Under the pieces are notes generated by a model, which worked only from the letters and a program-made list of their open reading frames with translations, was not told the DNA's origin and made no database searches. Positions 1-7,711 of a stretch of 26,652 nt of DNA are shown piece after piece. Source of the DNA: XYA12-FULL-58-9 sp001798605 (GTDB lineage: Bacteria; Myxococcota; XYA12-FULL-58-9). The stretch is taken from contig DAINMX010000072.1 in the NCBI GenBank assembly GCA_036736205.1, forward strand, positions 1 to 26,652. The letters are read 5' to 3'. Numbering within the stretch: position 1 is the stretch's first letter; the number at the start of each line of letters is the position of its first letter. The position numbers were made by a program, and so were the translations under genes.

Positions 1-1
1 T

Positions 2-70
2 CGCATCCGCAAGCTGCTTGCCGAAGAGGGGCTGATTCCCATTGAGACGCCCACGCAGTACGTCCAATAG
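2..70 (+). CDS. 3' end of an unidentified gene (partial)
   Basis: An open frame enters from the left edge and ends at TAG (68-70). It gives 22 residues ending in IPIETPTQYVQ. The codons look coding-like (CGC, AAG, CTG, GAG, ACG) and the frame is open from the first complete codon. Too little remains to assign a family. The next gene starts about 110 bases downstream on the same strand. It could be a chance open frame, since only 69 bases are visible. Confidence 0.5.
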   Translation, partial: RIRKLLAEEGLIPIETPTQYVQ

Positions 71-116
71 TCCCGGCCGCCCCGGCTGGCACAACTACGA
101 AATCGGTTCAAAGTGT

Positions 117-126
117 GACATATGTC
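117..126. promoter_or_regulatory. 10-bp perfect palindrome upstream of the PDZ gene
   Basis: GACATATGTC is a perfect inverted repeat about 58 bases before the preferred ATG of the PDZ protein gene. The core ACATAT recurs 14 bases further on (132-137). It could be a small operator half-pair or chance. I could not place a convincing -35/-10 pair around it. Confidence 0.2.
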
Positions 127-183
127 CTGCTACATATCAGGGCAAATGTTTACAATCCCGCCGCCAGAGTTATGGAGGGAATC

Positions 184-1023
184 ATGTTGTCAAAGATAGG
201 GCTAATGATTGTGGTGACCCTGTGTGTTCTGCCCCAGGCCGGCAGAGCGCAGTCGACCTTGTCCCCAGAAGACGTCGCCCGCCTACGCGAGCAGCTCGAA
301 TACTCCCAGAAGACTGCGGCCAACGCCAACCGCGAAGCCAGACAGCACGAAGCTCAGGCCAAAGAGCATTCGGACCAAGCGGCCCGAGCCAGAGCCCAGG
401 AACAAGAGCACCAACAAATCGTCGCGAGAATAGACCGCGATCTCGCCGCCTTCTTCTCGCAACAACCACGAAAAATCGGCGTAAAGACGTCACCCGTGGA
501 TGCCCAGGTGGCGAGCCTTTGGGGAATTCCACCCGATGCAGGGGTGTTCGTCGCCAAGATCAAACAGGGCAGTGAGGCTGATCAGGCCGGGCTAAAAGCT
601 GGGGATATCGTTGTCACCCTCAATGGCGTGCACCTCACCGGCCCCGATCACTTCACCAAACAGGTCAAACAAACGCTGGCCGGTGAGCCCCTCACCCTCA
701 GCATCGTTCGCCAAGGTGAACGTCACGAGCTCACGATCAAGTCAACAGACGCCAAACCTGCCACGAATTTTTCGGCATACACCACGGACGACGATCTCGG
801 TGCCTTGCACAAGGACGAAAAGTACTCACGCCTACTCGACCAGCGAGCCAAATCAGAGAACGAGGCCCTACTCCTAGCCATTGATCTTGGACTGCAAGAC
901 GCCGGATTCAACTCCGCCTGCGGTCAAAAGAGCAACCGCCATCGGCGCCTGTGTAGCCTCGGTCGGCAGATCGACGACTTCAACCGCCGGATCGCGGCGA
1001 TTGAGAAGCAACACGGCATCTAG
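184..1023 (+). CDS. secreted coiled-coil protein with one PDZ domain
   Basis: This is a 280-residue protein of unknown specific role, probably periplasmic. The ATG at 184 was chosen because GGAGGGA (174-180) sits just upstream. Starting there also gives a clean signal peptide: a Lys, a hydrophobic stretch through residue 16, and AGRAQ near residue 22. Earlier in-frame starts at 115 and 172 would bury that signal. Residues about 28-88 are Ala/Glu/Gln/Arg-rich and likely a coiled coil. Residues about 95-185 form a PDZ domain, with GVFVAKIKQGSEADQAGLKAG followed by DIVVTLNG, the carboxylate-binding and core strands seen in DegP/RseP/GspC-type PDZ domains. No protease domain is present, so it is more likely an adaptor or scaffold. 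The C-terminal 95 residues are unrecognised and hold two Cys that could pair. Confidence 0.85.
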   Translation: MLSKIGLMIVVTLCVLPQAGRAQSTLSPEDVARLREQLEYSQKTAANANREARQHEAQAKEHSDQAARARAQEQEHQQIVARIDRDLAAFFSQQPRKIGVKTSPVDAQVASLWGIPPDAGVFVAKIKQGSEADQAGLKAGDIVVTLNGVHLTGPDHFTKQVKQTLAGEPLTLSIVRQGERHELTIKSTDAKPATNFSAYTTDDDLGALHKDEKYSRLLDQRAKSENEALLLAIDLGLQDAGFNSACGQKSNRHRRLCSLGRQIDDFNRRIAAIEKQHGI

Positions 1024-1066
1024 GTTGTCTTGCTTGCCCCACCGACCGGCAGGGTTAAGAGCGGCT

Positions 1067-1456
1067 TCAACCAACCTTGCCGCACTGGGCTGCAACCTCC
1101 GGCAGGTAGTGCGCATCAAAGAACGATTTGGTGAGCACTTCTTGGAGGAGGACGGGCTCAGCGGTTGCGACCTGCTTCAACCAATACTGCGCGATGTTCT
1201 CATTGCGGTGCCGAGAGGCAAGCTCACGTACGAGCAGAGTGGCCATCGATCGCTCATAGGCGTCCCACAATCGCCGAATGGCCTGGTTGAAGAGGTTCAC
1301 GTGAGCCGCTGTGCGTTGCTTGTCGATGGCGGCCACAATCAGGCCAACATCTTTCTCGCGTACTGCAGAGTCGATGGTTTTGTCCAAAGACGGCAAGAAC
1401 AGCCGCAAAATAATGAGGGCAGCCACAATCGCAGCGACGAATCCGAGTAACGTCAT
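1067..1456 (-). CDS. small membrane protein, unknown function
   Basis: A 129-residue protein starting at ATG 1456; a TTG at 1462 would add two residues. An N-terminal hydrophobic helix (about residues 3-23, FVAAIVAALIILRLFLPSL) looks like an uncleaved anchor. The rest is helical and polar, with many Ala, Glu and Arg residues and a single Cys near the end. No family is recognised. It converges on the PDZ gene (43 bases between stops) and diverges from the 98-residue gene at 1615. The Shine-Dalgarno signal is weak. The composition looks coding, and no strong competing frame explains the stretch. I rate it real but functionally unassigned. Confidence 0.65.
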   Translation of the reverse strand: MTLLGFVAAIVAALIILRLFLPSLDKTIDSAVREKDVGLIVAAIDKQRTAAHVNLFNQAIRRLWDAYERSMATLLVRELASRHRNENIAQYWLKQVATAEPVLLQEVLTKSFFDAHYLPEVAAQCGKVG

Positions 1457-1546
1457 GCCCAAAGATTAATCGTCCGGACCCACCTTCGCAACCATCATTC
1501 CAAGCGCCTAAGGGCGGTCGACGCAAACCGCGTGCAAAGAAACAGG

Positions 1547-1576
1547 TTGCCAAACACAATCGCGTCGATAGATTAT
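1547..1576 (+). promoter_or_regulatory. candidate sigma-70 type promoter
   Basis: TTGCCA (1547-1552) and GATTAT (1571-1576) are separated by 18 bases, 39 bases before the ATG of the small tail-anchored protein gene. The match is moderate in both boxes, and the region is the only divergent intergenic space at this end of the window. Pattern-based only. Confidence 0.3.
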
Positions 1577-1614
1577 CAAGGCAATGCGAATGATTGCTAA
1601 AGATTGAGGCGGCC

Positions 1615-1911
1615 ATGACGAACCCAAAAGAAAGCGACAAAACACCTGTCTTTTACCCAGGTGCCTTGTTGGGCGAGCCGATTGGAGATTCCCTCAGCCG
1701 TGCCGACATCGATGGCAGTGCTTTCTCCGCACAGCAGCAGCGCCGACCAGACGGAATGACCCGGCCCCAATACATGGGCTCTGGCCCGGGGGAGCAGACT
1801 CGGGTGCTCATGATGGACGCTGGTCTGTCATCCAAGAGTCCCTGGTGGATCGTCGGGGTTGCTTGCGCCATCGGAGCCGCAACGATCATGGCGGTCTTCC
1901 TCTTTGCCTAG
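1615..1911 (+). CDS. 98-residue tail-anchored membrane protein, unknown function
   Basis: ATG at 1615 follows GAGG (1606-1609) with five bases of spacing; a TTG start at 1594 is possible but lacks support. The first 75 residues are polar and probably disordered, rich in Gly, Ser, Asp and Gln. They are followed by one C-terminal transmembrane helix (PWWIVGVACAIGAATIMAVF), which ends almost at the stop. This is a tail-anchored layout. No family is recognised. The gene runs convergently into gspN, and the two stop codons share the tetranucleotide CTAG (1908-1911). There is therefore no room for a conventional terminator between them. Confidence 0.6.
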   Translation: MTNPKESDKTPVFYPGALLGEPIGDSLSRADIDGSAFSAQQQRRPDGMTRPQYMGSGPGEQTRVLMMDAGLSSKSPWWIVGVACAIGAATIMAVFLFA

Positions 1912-2888
1912 TCGCGCTCTCGCTTAGGCCGTTCGGCCTGGCATAGACCCCTTTGCGGCTTGGGGCTGGTGAGCTTTCCCCCAAGCTTGATGTTGATGAA
2001 TCCGTTGCCGTCTTTCTTGAAGCGCACCTGGGCGAGCTGCAAGGCTGAGTCGAGCTTCGGATGCTTTTTCGAAAATGACTCGTCAACCTTGAGCTTGAGA
2101 CAGGTGTCGAGATTGCTCATGCGTAGACTCTGACGCAGGTTAACCGAACCGGTACCCTGCAACGACAGATCGCCGCCGGATTGCTCGAGAGAAGTAAGCT
2201 CGGCCCGCCCACGTTTCATCTCCAAACCGATGGCAATTTCTCCCAGGCTCACCGCTGTTGGAATGGTGAATCCGGCCACAGCACCTGGGCCAAAACTCAA
2301 CCCTTTCACTTCGATTTTTCCCTCTCCCTCTGAACGCTCCGGCGCAATCTGGTTCTGGTTGGCCAACGGCGTCTTGCCCTTGCCTTGGCTGCCAAATCCG
2401 ACGCTCACCGTGAGATCACCTGCAATCTCCCCACGCAGGGGCAGGCCAGCCATCTTGCTCAGGGCGGGCACCGCGGCCAGGTCGAAAGCGTCGATCTCGA
2501 GATCAATCTCAACAGCGTCGTCCGTTTTGGTAACCAATGCTGAAATCCCGCCCTCACCGATCTCAACGTCAACCCTCGTCGACACCTTGAGCAGCAAGAG
2601 GGACAACAGTTGCAGCCGAGCCGTAACCTCATCGACCTCGAGCTCGAGAACCTCTCCCGTATCGTTAGCCTTGCGAATCTTGACCCCCTCAGCAGAAATG
2701 CCCGAGAGTCGATGGAGGGAGACGTGATCGAAGGAGACGGTGACGTCACCCCCCGTCATATTCTGAACCTCTTGCACCAGTCGCAAGCCAACGGCCTCGG
2801 CGGGGAAAGTGAAGTAGAAAAACAACAAAAGGGAGACGCCGCCAAAGGCTGCATATCCCGCCACTTTGATGAGCTTCTGTTTGCGCAT
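1908..2888 (-). CDS. gspN: type II secretion system protein GspN
   Basis: This 326-residue inner-membrane protein is the last gene of the gsp operon. It has an N-terminal signal-anchor (about residues 8-30, with GGVSLLLFFYFTFPAEAVGL) and a periplasmic part of alternating hydrophobic/acidic strands, as in the GspN/AsmA-like fold. Recognisable stretches include the N-terminal FPAEAV.L.. pattern, GLPLRGEIAGDLTVSVG and a C-terminal GxINIKLGGKLTSP. GspN is an accessory, non-universal T2SS component found mainly in lineages with long operons, and its exact role is poorly defined. The ATG at 2888 follows the gspM stop by five bases, with AAGGA overlapping that stop. The last 20 residues are very basic. 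The stop overlaps the convergent gene's stop. Confidence 0.8.
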   Translation of the reverse strand: MRKQKLIKVAGYAAFGGVSLLLFFYFTFPAEAVGLRLVQEVQNMTGGDVTVSFDHVSLHRLSGISAEGVKIRKANDTGEVLELEVDEVTARLQLLSLLLLKVSTRVDVEIGEGGISALVTKTDDAVEIDLEIDAFDLAAVPALSKMAGLPLRGEIAGDLTVSVGFGSQGKGKTPLANQNQIAPERSEGEGKIEVKGLSFGPGAVAGFTIPTAVSLGEIAIGLEMKRGRAELTSLEQSGGDLSLQGTGSVNLRQSLRMSNLDTCLKLKVDESFSKKHPKLDSALQLAQVRFKKDGNGFINIKLGGKLTSPKPQRGLCQAERPKRERD

Positions 2889-2893
2889 TGTCC

Positions 2894-3451
2894 TTACGAC
2901 TCCTTGCGCTTGTAGGCTGTAACCGTCAGCTCGACATCGAGGGTGTCGCGTCGATAGGGCCGGCTGACTTTCAGTCGCCGCACCACCACCACTCCGGCCG
3001 CCTTCTCCAACAGATTGAGAAATTCCTGCAGCCGATCGGGCGATAGGTTGGAAGCTCGTAGGTCGACCCGCGACTCGACGATTCCTTCGGCAGAAGGATC
3101 GCTCTCCTCTGGTTTGAGCTGACCAATTTCAACACCGGCGGTGGTTGCCATTTTCTCCACCTCGGAGACCAAGAGCACCCTTGACTTGGACAGCTCGCGC
3201 ATGCGCTTTTCTTTGTCCGCTGCCCGAACGCGATACTCGCCCTGTAACTGGATCACCTCGTTGAGTTGACCTGAAAGAACCTTGACCCGGTTCTCCGCCT
3301 TTGAAATAGCGCCCGAAACTCCCCACCCAAGGCCGAGAAGAATCAGCAACACAAACGCGCCGATGCCACCCAAGATCATCAGCTGCTCTTGTTGACTCAG
3401 ACGAGAGAAGGCTAGCCGTGCGGTCTCGACGCTCTTGGGCATTTTAACCAT
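2894..3451 (-). CDS. gspM: type II secretion system protein GspM
   Basis: A 185-residue bitopic inner-membrane protein of the T2SS assembly platform, expected to pair with GspL. It has a short cytoplasmic N-terminus, one transmembrane helix (about residues 25-48, LMILGGIGAFVLLILLGLGWGV), a coiled-coil stretch (about 50-95, with SQL/NEVIQLQGEYRVRAADKEKR), and a C-terminal ferredoxin-like domain (SRVDLRASNLSPDRLQEFLNLLEKAAGV... then ...VELTVTAYK). Length and layout fit GspM/PilO. The ATG at 3451 is three bases after the gspL stop, with GGAGGA upstream inside the end of gspL, so translation is probably coupled. Confidence 0.88.
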   Translation of the reverse strand: MVKMPKSVETARLAFSRLSQQEQLMILGGIGAFVLLILLGLGWGVSGAISKAENRVKVLSGQLNEVIQLQGEYRVRAADKEKRMRELSKSRVLLVSEVEKMATTAGVEIGQLKPEESDPSAEGIVESRVDLRASNLSPDRLQEFLNLLEKAAGVVVVRRLKVSRPYRRDTLDVELTVTAYKRKES

Positions 3452-3454
3452 GGC

Positions 3455-5122
3455 TCACATATCCTCCGGAACTTGTTCGGAGTCCCTATCCATTCCGCTC
3501 TCCTCATCGGCTGCGCTCAACTCCGTGGCTGTGTCCGCCGTCTCGACCTCAGTCATCGGCGTCATGCCTGGTGCGCAGGTGACCTTGGCGAAAAGCTTGA
3601 AGTTGACCCGATTCGATTGTCGCGCCTTGCTCTGATCTTTGACCTCCACCTCCTGCACACATGGATGCGTCTTGAGTCGGTTCGCGATGATCTCTGTGGT
3701 CTCGAAGTCCGCCGCCTCACCCTTGGCGGAGATGCGATCCGGATCATCGGGGCGCCCGGTGACCTTGATCTCGAGGTCCTCAAGTTTCACATCAATGTCT
3801 GCACCGATCGTGCTCGACATCATCTCGAAGATCGTGCTCGCCGAGTATGTTGGAACTTGAAACTCGCTCGCATCAACGGAGCCGCCACGCAAGATGGCGA
3901 TGAGGCGATCGGGGTTACACACCTCCTGATTGATGATGCGTTTGCTGGCGTCGCAGAATCCTTGTCTGATTTTGCTCTCCTCGGCGGCGATCAAACCGTA
4001 GCGCAGAATCGAGCCACCGATGGCGAGCACCAAAACGATGGCGAGACCCACGCCAATGCGGACAACTTCACTGCGATAGACTTGAAGATCGCCGTGATAA
4101 GAGAGATCGCCGCGCCGGAAATTCAGAATCATGCTGCGGCCACGCCGAAAAGAGGCCAGCGCCATCGCCAACGCTTCGGCATATTCGGGACCCAAAGGCG
4201 CAGTGCAGGTTATCTCACCGAGACACGACTTCAGGTCCAATAACTCAACCCTGGCCCCTAGCTTCTCGCTCAAGTACTCAGCTAAACCGGGCAAGCGAGA
4301 GGTTCCCCCCGTCAGCAATATCTTGGTGGGCGCATGCTCGGAAGGCAGGGACTTGATTGTCGCAGCGACGCCGCGTACCACTGGCGCGAGACCCTCCATG
4401 ACCGTAAGCGCTGCGGCACGTGCATCTTGGGTGGAATTCTCGCCGACGATGCTGGCCTCGGCTTCCTTGGCCACTCCAGCCTGCTCGACGGTTAGACCGT
4501 ACATCTTGGCCAACGCCCGGTCGATGTTGGCACCGCCTGCACGAATCGTCCGAGCAAACTTGAGGCCGCCGTGCACCACGGCAAGGTGAGTCTCGCGCTC
4601 ACCGATCGACAGGACGGCCAACGGCATTGCCGATGAATCATCGGGCACAAGCTCCACCAGAGCGGCCGAGGGCACAACCATGGCCCGCGGCTCCAACTCT
4701 GCCTGCTGCAAATATTGAATCTGTTGCAGCAACCCTTCCCGGGGCATGACCGCTGCAAGAATCGTGGACTTGCCGCCGCCACGTTCGCTCACCGTCCAGG
4801 TGGAGGCGATGTCCTCGATGTTGTAGGGCACCTGATTCTCGAGCTCGAAATCCAACGACGCCTCAATCTTGCGCGCGTCCTCAAACGGAAAAGCCAAAAG
4901 CCGCATCGACAACGACCTGGTCGGGGCGTTGACCACCACCGAATCGATGTGTGCGGGTAGAGCCTTGTGCACCTTGCGCCACATCATCTCGGCCACGTCT
5001 GTCTCTGGGTCGATGTCGATGCTGTGGCACCCGGTGATCTCGGCCTTTCGCAATGAGGCTTCGATAACCACGGCGCGGGCTCGCCGCGCCCCCATGTCGA
5101 TGGCAACCAGTTGCTGCGGCAT
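3455..5122 (-). CDS. gspL: type II secretion system protein GspL (PilM/PilN-like)
   Basis: A 555-residue T2SS platform protein that should bind GspE in the cytoplasm and GspM in the membrane. Residues 1 to about 340 are an actin-like fold related to PilM. AIDMGARRARAVVIEAS is the first phosphate-loop-like strand pair, and LTGGTSRLPGLAEYL is the adenosine-side motif. One transmembrane helix lies near residues 352-376 (GVGLAIVLVLAIGGSILRYGL). The periplasmic part is a PilN-like ferredoxin domain that ends in an acidic, probably disordered tail (PMTEVETADTATELSAADEESG). Classic GspL is about 400 residues; the extra length here is in the periplasmic part and tail. Four Cys lie after the membrane helix. 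The ATG at 5122 is two bases after the gspK stop. Confidence 0.88.
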   Translation of the reverse strand: MPQQLVAIDMGARRARAVVIEASLRKAEITGCHSIDIDPETDVAEMMWRKVHKALPAHIDSVVVNAPTRSLSMRLLAFPFEDARKIEASLDFELENQVPYNIEDIASTWTVSERGGGKSTILAAVMPREGLLQQIQYLQQAELEPRAMVVPSAALVELVPDDSSAMPLAVLSIGERETHLAVVHGGLKFARTIRAGGANIDRALAKMYGLTVEQAGVAKEAEASIVGENSTQDARAAALTVMEGLAPVVRGVAATIKSLPSEHAPTKILLTGGTSRLPGLAEYLSEKLGARVELLDLKSCLGEITCTAPLGPEYAEALAMALASFRRGRSMILNFRRGDLSYHGDLQVYRSEVVRIGVGLAIVLVLAIGGSILRYGLIAAEESKIRQGFCDASKRIINQEVCNPDRLIAILRGGSVDASEFQVPTYSASTIFEMMSSTIGADIDVKLEDLEIKVTGRPDDPDRISAKGEAADFETTEIIANRLKTHPCVQEVEVKDQSKARQSNRVNFKLFAKVTCAPGMTPMTEVETADTATELSAADEESGMDRDSEQVPEDM

Positions 5123-5124
5123 AC

Positions 5125-6417
5125 CTACTCGATCCTCACGTAATAAAACTGCGCCTCAGCGGACTGAAACACAGCTGTGATCTTGCGCGTCGCATTGCCC
5201 ACTCGGCCCATGGCGTGAAGGGTGTACCAAGTATTGACACTCTTATCGGTAAACACGTTGTTCACCGCGGCCGTATCGATGAGTGCACCGAGACCCGTGG
5301 TCTCAATGATGCTTACCAGAGTCGCAACTTTCATCACGGTGAAACTGGCTCCGCCCAACATGCGCATCTCGGTGAACATGCGTACGAATTCGACAAATCC
5401 GGGATGATTGAAGAGCTCCACGACGCTCACACCCTGGCGCAAACAACTCGCAAGGCCGAGCCAGATGCGCTCGTCTGGGGCAGTAGAAATCTCAATCTGT
5501 GTACTCTCACTGTGCACGGTGACGTGGGGTTTGAGTATGTCGTACAGCTCGTCGTCGACGCCGTGTACCAACTGCAGCTCCGCAACGGAATCGAAGGGAG
5601 CGTTCTTGGGCAGGTAGGAATCCTTAAGGTAGGAGTAGTGCCGATCTTCGTCGGCAACCAGATTGCCGGTTTCGTTCTTGTCGCGATCGACCCAGTCGGC
5701 AATGGCAGCAACGAGCTCCTCCGGGTCCTCAGCGTGTACGCCATTGTAATCGTCTTCATCGAAATGGCGCTCGAGACTTGGGTTCATCAACAGCCCCATC
5801 AAAAAGGCTGTCACTTGTTTGTTGGCACCAGCGGTGGCCTGACCGAGTTTGTTGATGGAGATCTTGGTCTGCTCGCTCTCACTGGTGGCGGAACACTCAC
5901 CCGCGAAGACATCACTCGCGCCACCCTCCTCGAAATCCTCGGAGTCCTCAGCGTCCCCCCAGTCATCATCGACCTCACGGACGATGGCCGACATCAACCC
6001 GCAATCGACGGGTATCATATCCAGCATCTGGCCAATGGGTGGCATCGCCCCCGACTCCATCCCCAGGGCGCCCGCCAACCCCTGCGCCGCTGAGTTCAAT
6101 CGCTGCGCGTGCTTGATGATCAGCGCCCGCAAACGCAGGGCGCTCAGGGCGTTGTACTCCGCCTGCAGGCCATCTCGTGCATTGAAGCCGAGCATGACGT
6201 CGACGTGGCTGTTGAATTGCAGGTCAACCGTAGCGGCGGTTACCAAGGCCAAGGTCGACAGCACCACCAAGAGGGCAACGCCCCGTTCGTTGCCGCGCCC
6301 TGTGCGGGACCGGCGCGACACCGGGCCTCTCCGATGCAGGGGCCGACGATCATCCCGAAGGGTACGACGCAGGCTCGCAACGAAACCCGCCCCCTTCTCT
6401 TTCAGTCGTCCAAGCAT
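5125..6417 (-). CDS. gspK: minor pseudopilin GspK
   Basis: A 430-residue minor pseudopilin expected at the tip of the pseudopilus with GspI and GspJ. The mature N-terminus VALLVVLSTLALVTAATVDLQ follows Gly46. It lacks the Glu at position +5, the normal hallmark of GspK. The leader is unusually long (46 residues) and arginine-rich. The body has the large alpha domain insertion expected of the family (LNSAAQGLAGALG..., NEL-like DWVDRDKNE, and the C-terminal helix-hairpin-like region DELYDILKPHVTV). An acidic stretch near residues 150-170 (DDDWGDAEDSEDFEEGG) is extra. The gene starts 16 bases inside the end of gspJ, with GGGAG upstream, so translation is coupled. Confidence 0.9.
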   Translation of the reverse strand: MLGRLKEKGAGFVASLRRTLRDDRRPLHRRGPVSRRSRTGRGNERGVALLVVLSTLALVTAATVDLQFNSHVDVMLGFNARDGLQAEYNALSALRLRALIIKHAQRLNSAAQGLAGALGMESGAMPPIGQMLDMIPVDCGLMSAIVREVDDDWGDAEDSEDFEEGGASDVFAGECSATSESEQTKISINKLGQATAGANKQVTAFLMGLLMNPSLERHFDEDDYNGVHAEDPEELVAAIADWVDRDKNETGNLVADEDRHYSYLKDSYLPKNAPFDSVAELQLVHGVDDELYDILKPHVTVHSESTQIEISTAPDERIWLGLASCLRQGVSVVELFNHPGFVEFVRMFTEMRMLGGASFTVMKVATLVSIIETTGLGALIDTAAVNNVFTDKSVNTWYTLHAMGRVGNATRKITAVFQSAEAQFYYVRIE

Positions 6418-7109
6418 CGTGATGCTCCCATTCCGGTGATGAGGATCTCCTTCTGCACAAATATCCGTGTCTTGGTGACGAACTTCTCTTCATTGCCAGC
6501 CGGATCGAGGGCTTTCATATTGATGGCCACAAACATGGGCAAGCGACTGCGCTGGTCCATGTTGGTGGAATCCCACTCATCTTCCCAATCGTCTTCTTTG
6601 GGATCGTAAAACTCGAAGGTCAACTCGGTCACGTCCTCGGCAAAAACTTGTTCGAGACCGCCTTTCTGTGGCTCATCATCGAGACGTGCCTGCTCGCGAC
6701 GCATCAACACTGTGCGGCTCGCATCGTCGGGGTGTCGCGCGACAAAATAGGAGAGCTCGTTCTGGTCGGACTCGTTGGCGTCAACTCGGGTCTTGTAGTG
6801 AGAGAAACTGGTAAAATCGAGACGCATGCCGTTGGCGCCACGCTCACCAATAAATACCGTCTTGGTGCGTTTCTCTTCACAGTCGCGGTGGGCCGACAGA
6901 TAGGCCATGGAAATCTCATTGGCCATGCGTTGCATTGCCTGACGAACCTGATGATAGTGACTTGCGATCAGCTCCGCCTTGTCGCGCGCATTGACGGTTT
7001 GAGAAAACGTGGCGTACGTGAGGACGCCGATAAGGGCGAGGATGCCCATCGACACGATGATCTCCATCAAGGAGAAGCCCACTTGGCCATTGACTCTTGG
7101 GCGAATCAT
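6402..7109 (-). CDS. gspJ: minor pseudopilin GspJ
   Basis: A 235-residue minor pseudopilin. The prepilin leader MIRPRVNGQVG is cut before FSLMEIIVSMGILALIGVLTYATF, with Glu at +5 of the mature protein. The C-terminal half matches the GspJ pattern, including MANEISMAYLSAH..., RLDFTSFSHY and VTELTFEFYDP. An acidic insertion (KEDDWEDEWDSTNMDQ) follows the last of these. The start ATG at 7109 overlaps the gspI stop as ATGA, and the gene overlaps gspK by 16 bases. It acts in the periplasm as part of the pseudopilus tip complex. Confidence 0.9.
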   Translation of the reverse strand: MIRPRVNGQVGFSLMEIIVSMGILALIGVLTYATFSQTVNARDKAELIASHYHQVRQAMQRMANEISMAYLSAHRDCEEKRTKTVFIGERGANGMRLDFTSFSHYKTRVDANESDQNELSYFVARHPDDASRTVLMRREQARLDDEPQKGGLEQVFAEDVTELTFEFYDPKEDDWEDEWDSTNMDQRSRLPMFVAINMKALDPAGNEEKFVTKTRIFVQKEILITGMGASRCLDD

Positions 7110-7711
7110 GGGACCTTCTCGTTTCCACCACCCAAATCGAGGAGATTGCCGCCGCCGCCCTCGCCCATTGGCTGCAAGTTGAAATCTTCACGGGTCACAA
7201 GGGCGCGCAGAGTCATCTGGTCGGTGAACTTGCCCTTTTTCCACGACACCGTGAGCTCCACCAGACGAATGGAGCGCCCGAGCTCATCGGTGAGCGACTC
7301 GAAAGGCCCCGCAAACCCAGAGAGCATGGCCTCGCAATCCCCTGACTCGCCGTCGGTGTCTTCGGAGAAGCCGCTGCACATTGACGTCAAGCTCGACAGA
7401 TCAATCTCGAGCTCGGCAATTCGATAGGCCCACTCGTAGTCCTTCTGTCCCTCCTCCTCAAAACTCCCTTCTTCTTTCTCCTCTCCCATGGTGAAGCCCT
7501 CGTCGAAGAGCTTCTGCTCGACGTCGATCATCTTCGACCGCGCAAGCAGTGTGGCGATGGTCAGGTCACGGGCACGATCGACATTGTGCAGTGAGTTTGC
7601 CTGGGCATCGAGAAGCGCACCAAGACCTATTGCCAATATGGCGATGGAAATGGCCACTTCGATCAGTGTAAATCCAGACCCGGAGTGCGTTTGGCGTCCG
7701 CGCATTCTCAT
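7106..7711 (-). CDS. gspI: minor pseudopilin GspI
   Basis: A 201-residue minor pseudopilin. The leader MRMRGRQTHSGSG is followed by FTLIEVAISIAILAIGLGALLDAQ, with Glu at +5 and the Ala-rich hydrophobic helix typical of GspI. The sequence DLTIATLLARSKMIDVEQ matches the conserved 'A..LA..k' region. GspI is normally about 120-130 residues. Here acidic and Gly-rich insertions (GEEKEEGSFEEEGQKD and SGFSEDTDGESGDCEA) and a Gly-rich tail lengthen it. Both ends overlap neighbours by ATGA (gspH stop, gspJ start). Two Cys flank the second insertion and could pair. Confidence 0.88.
   Translation of the reverse strand: MRMRGRQTHSGSGFTLIEVAISIAILAIGLGALLDAQANSLHNVDRARDLTIATLLARSKMIDVEQKLFDEGFTMGEEKEEGSFEEEGQKDYEWAYRIAELEIDLSSLTSMCSGFSEDTDGESGDCEAMLSGFAGPFESLTDELGRSIRLVELTVSWKKGKFTDQMTLRALVTREDFNLQPMGEGGGGNLLDLGGGNEKVP

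Noticed and set aside
1052..1073. Weak hairpin (GGTTAAG / CTTCAACC) between the PDZ gene and the convergent small membrane protein gene.
   Set aside because: The stem has a mismatch and no T-run follows on either strand, so I do not call a terminator.
5215..6093. A 292-codon plus-strand frame opposite gspK.
   Set aside because: Antisense shadow of a well-supported pseudopilin gene.
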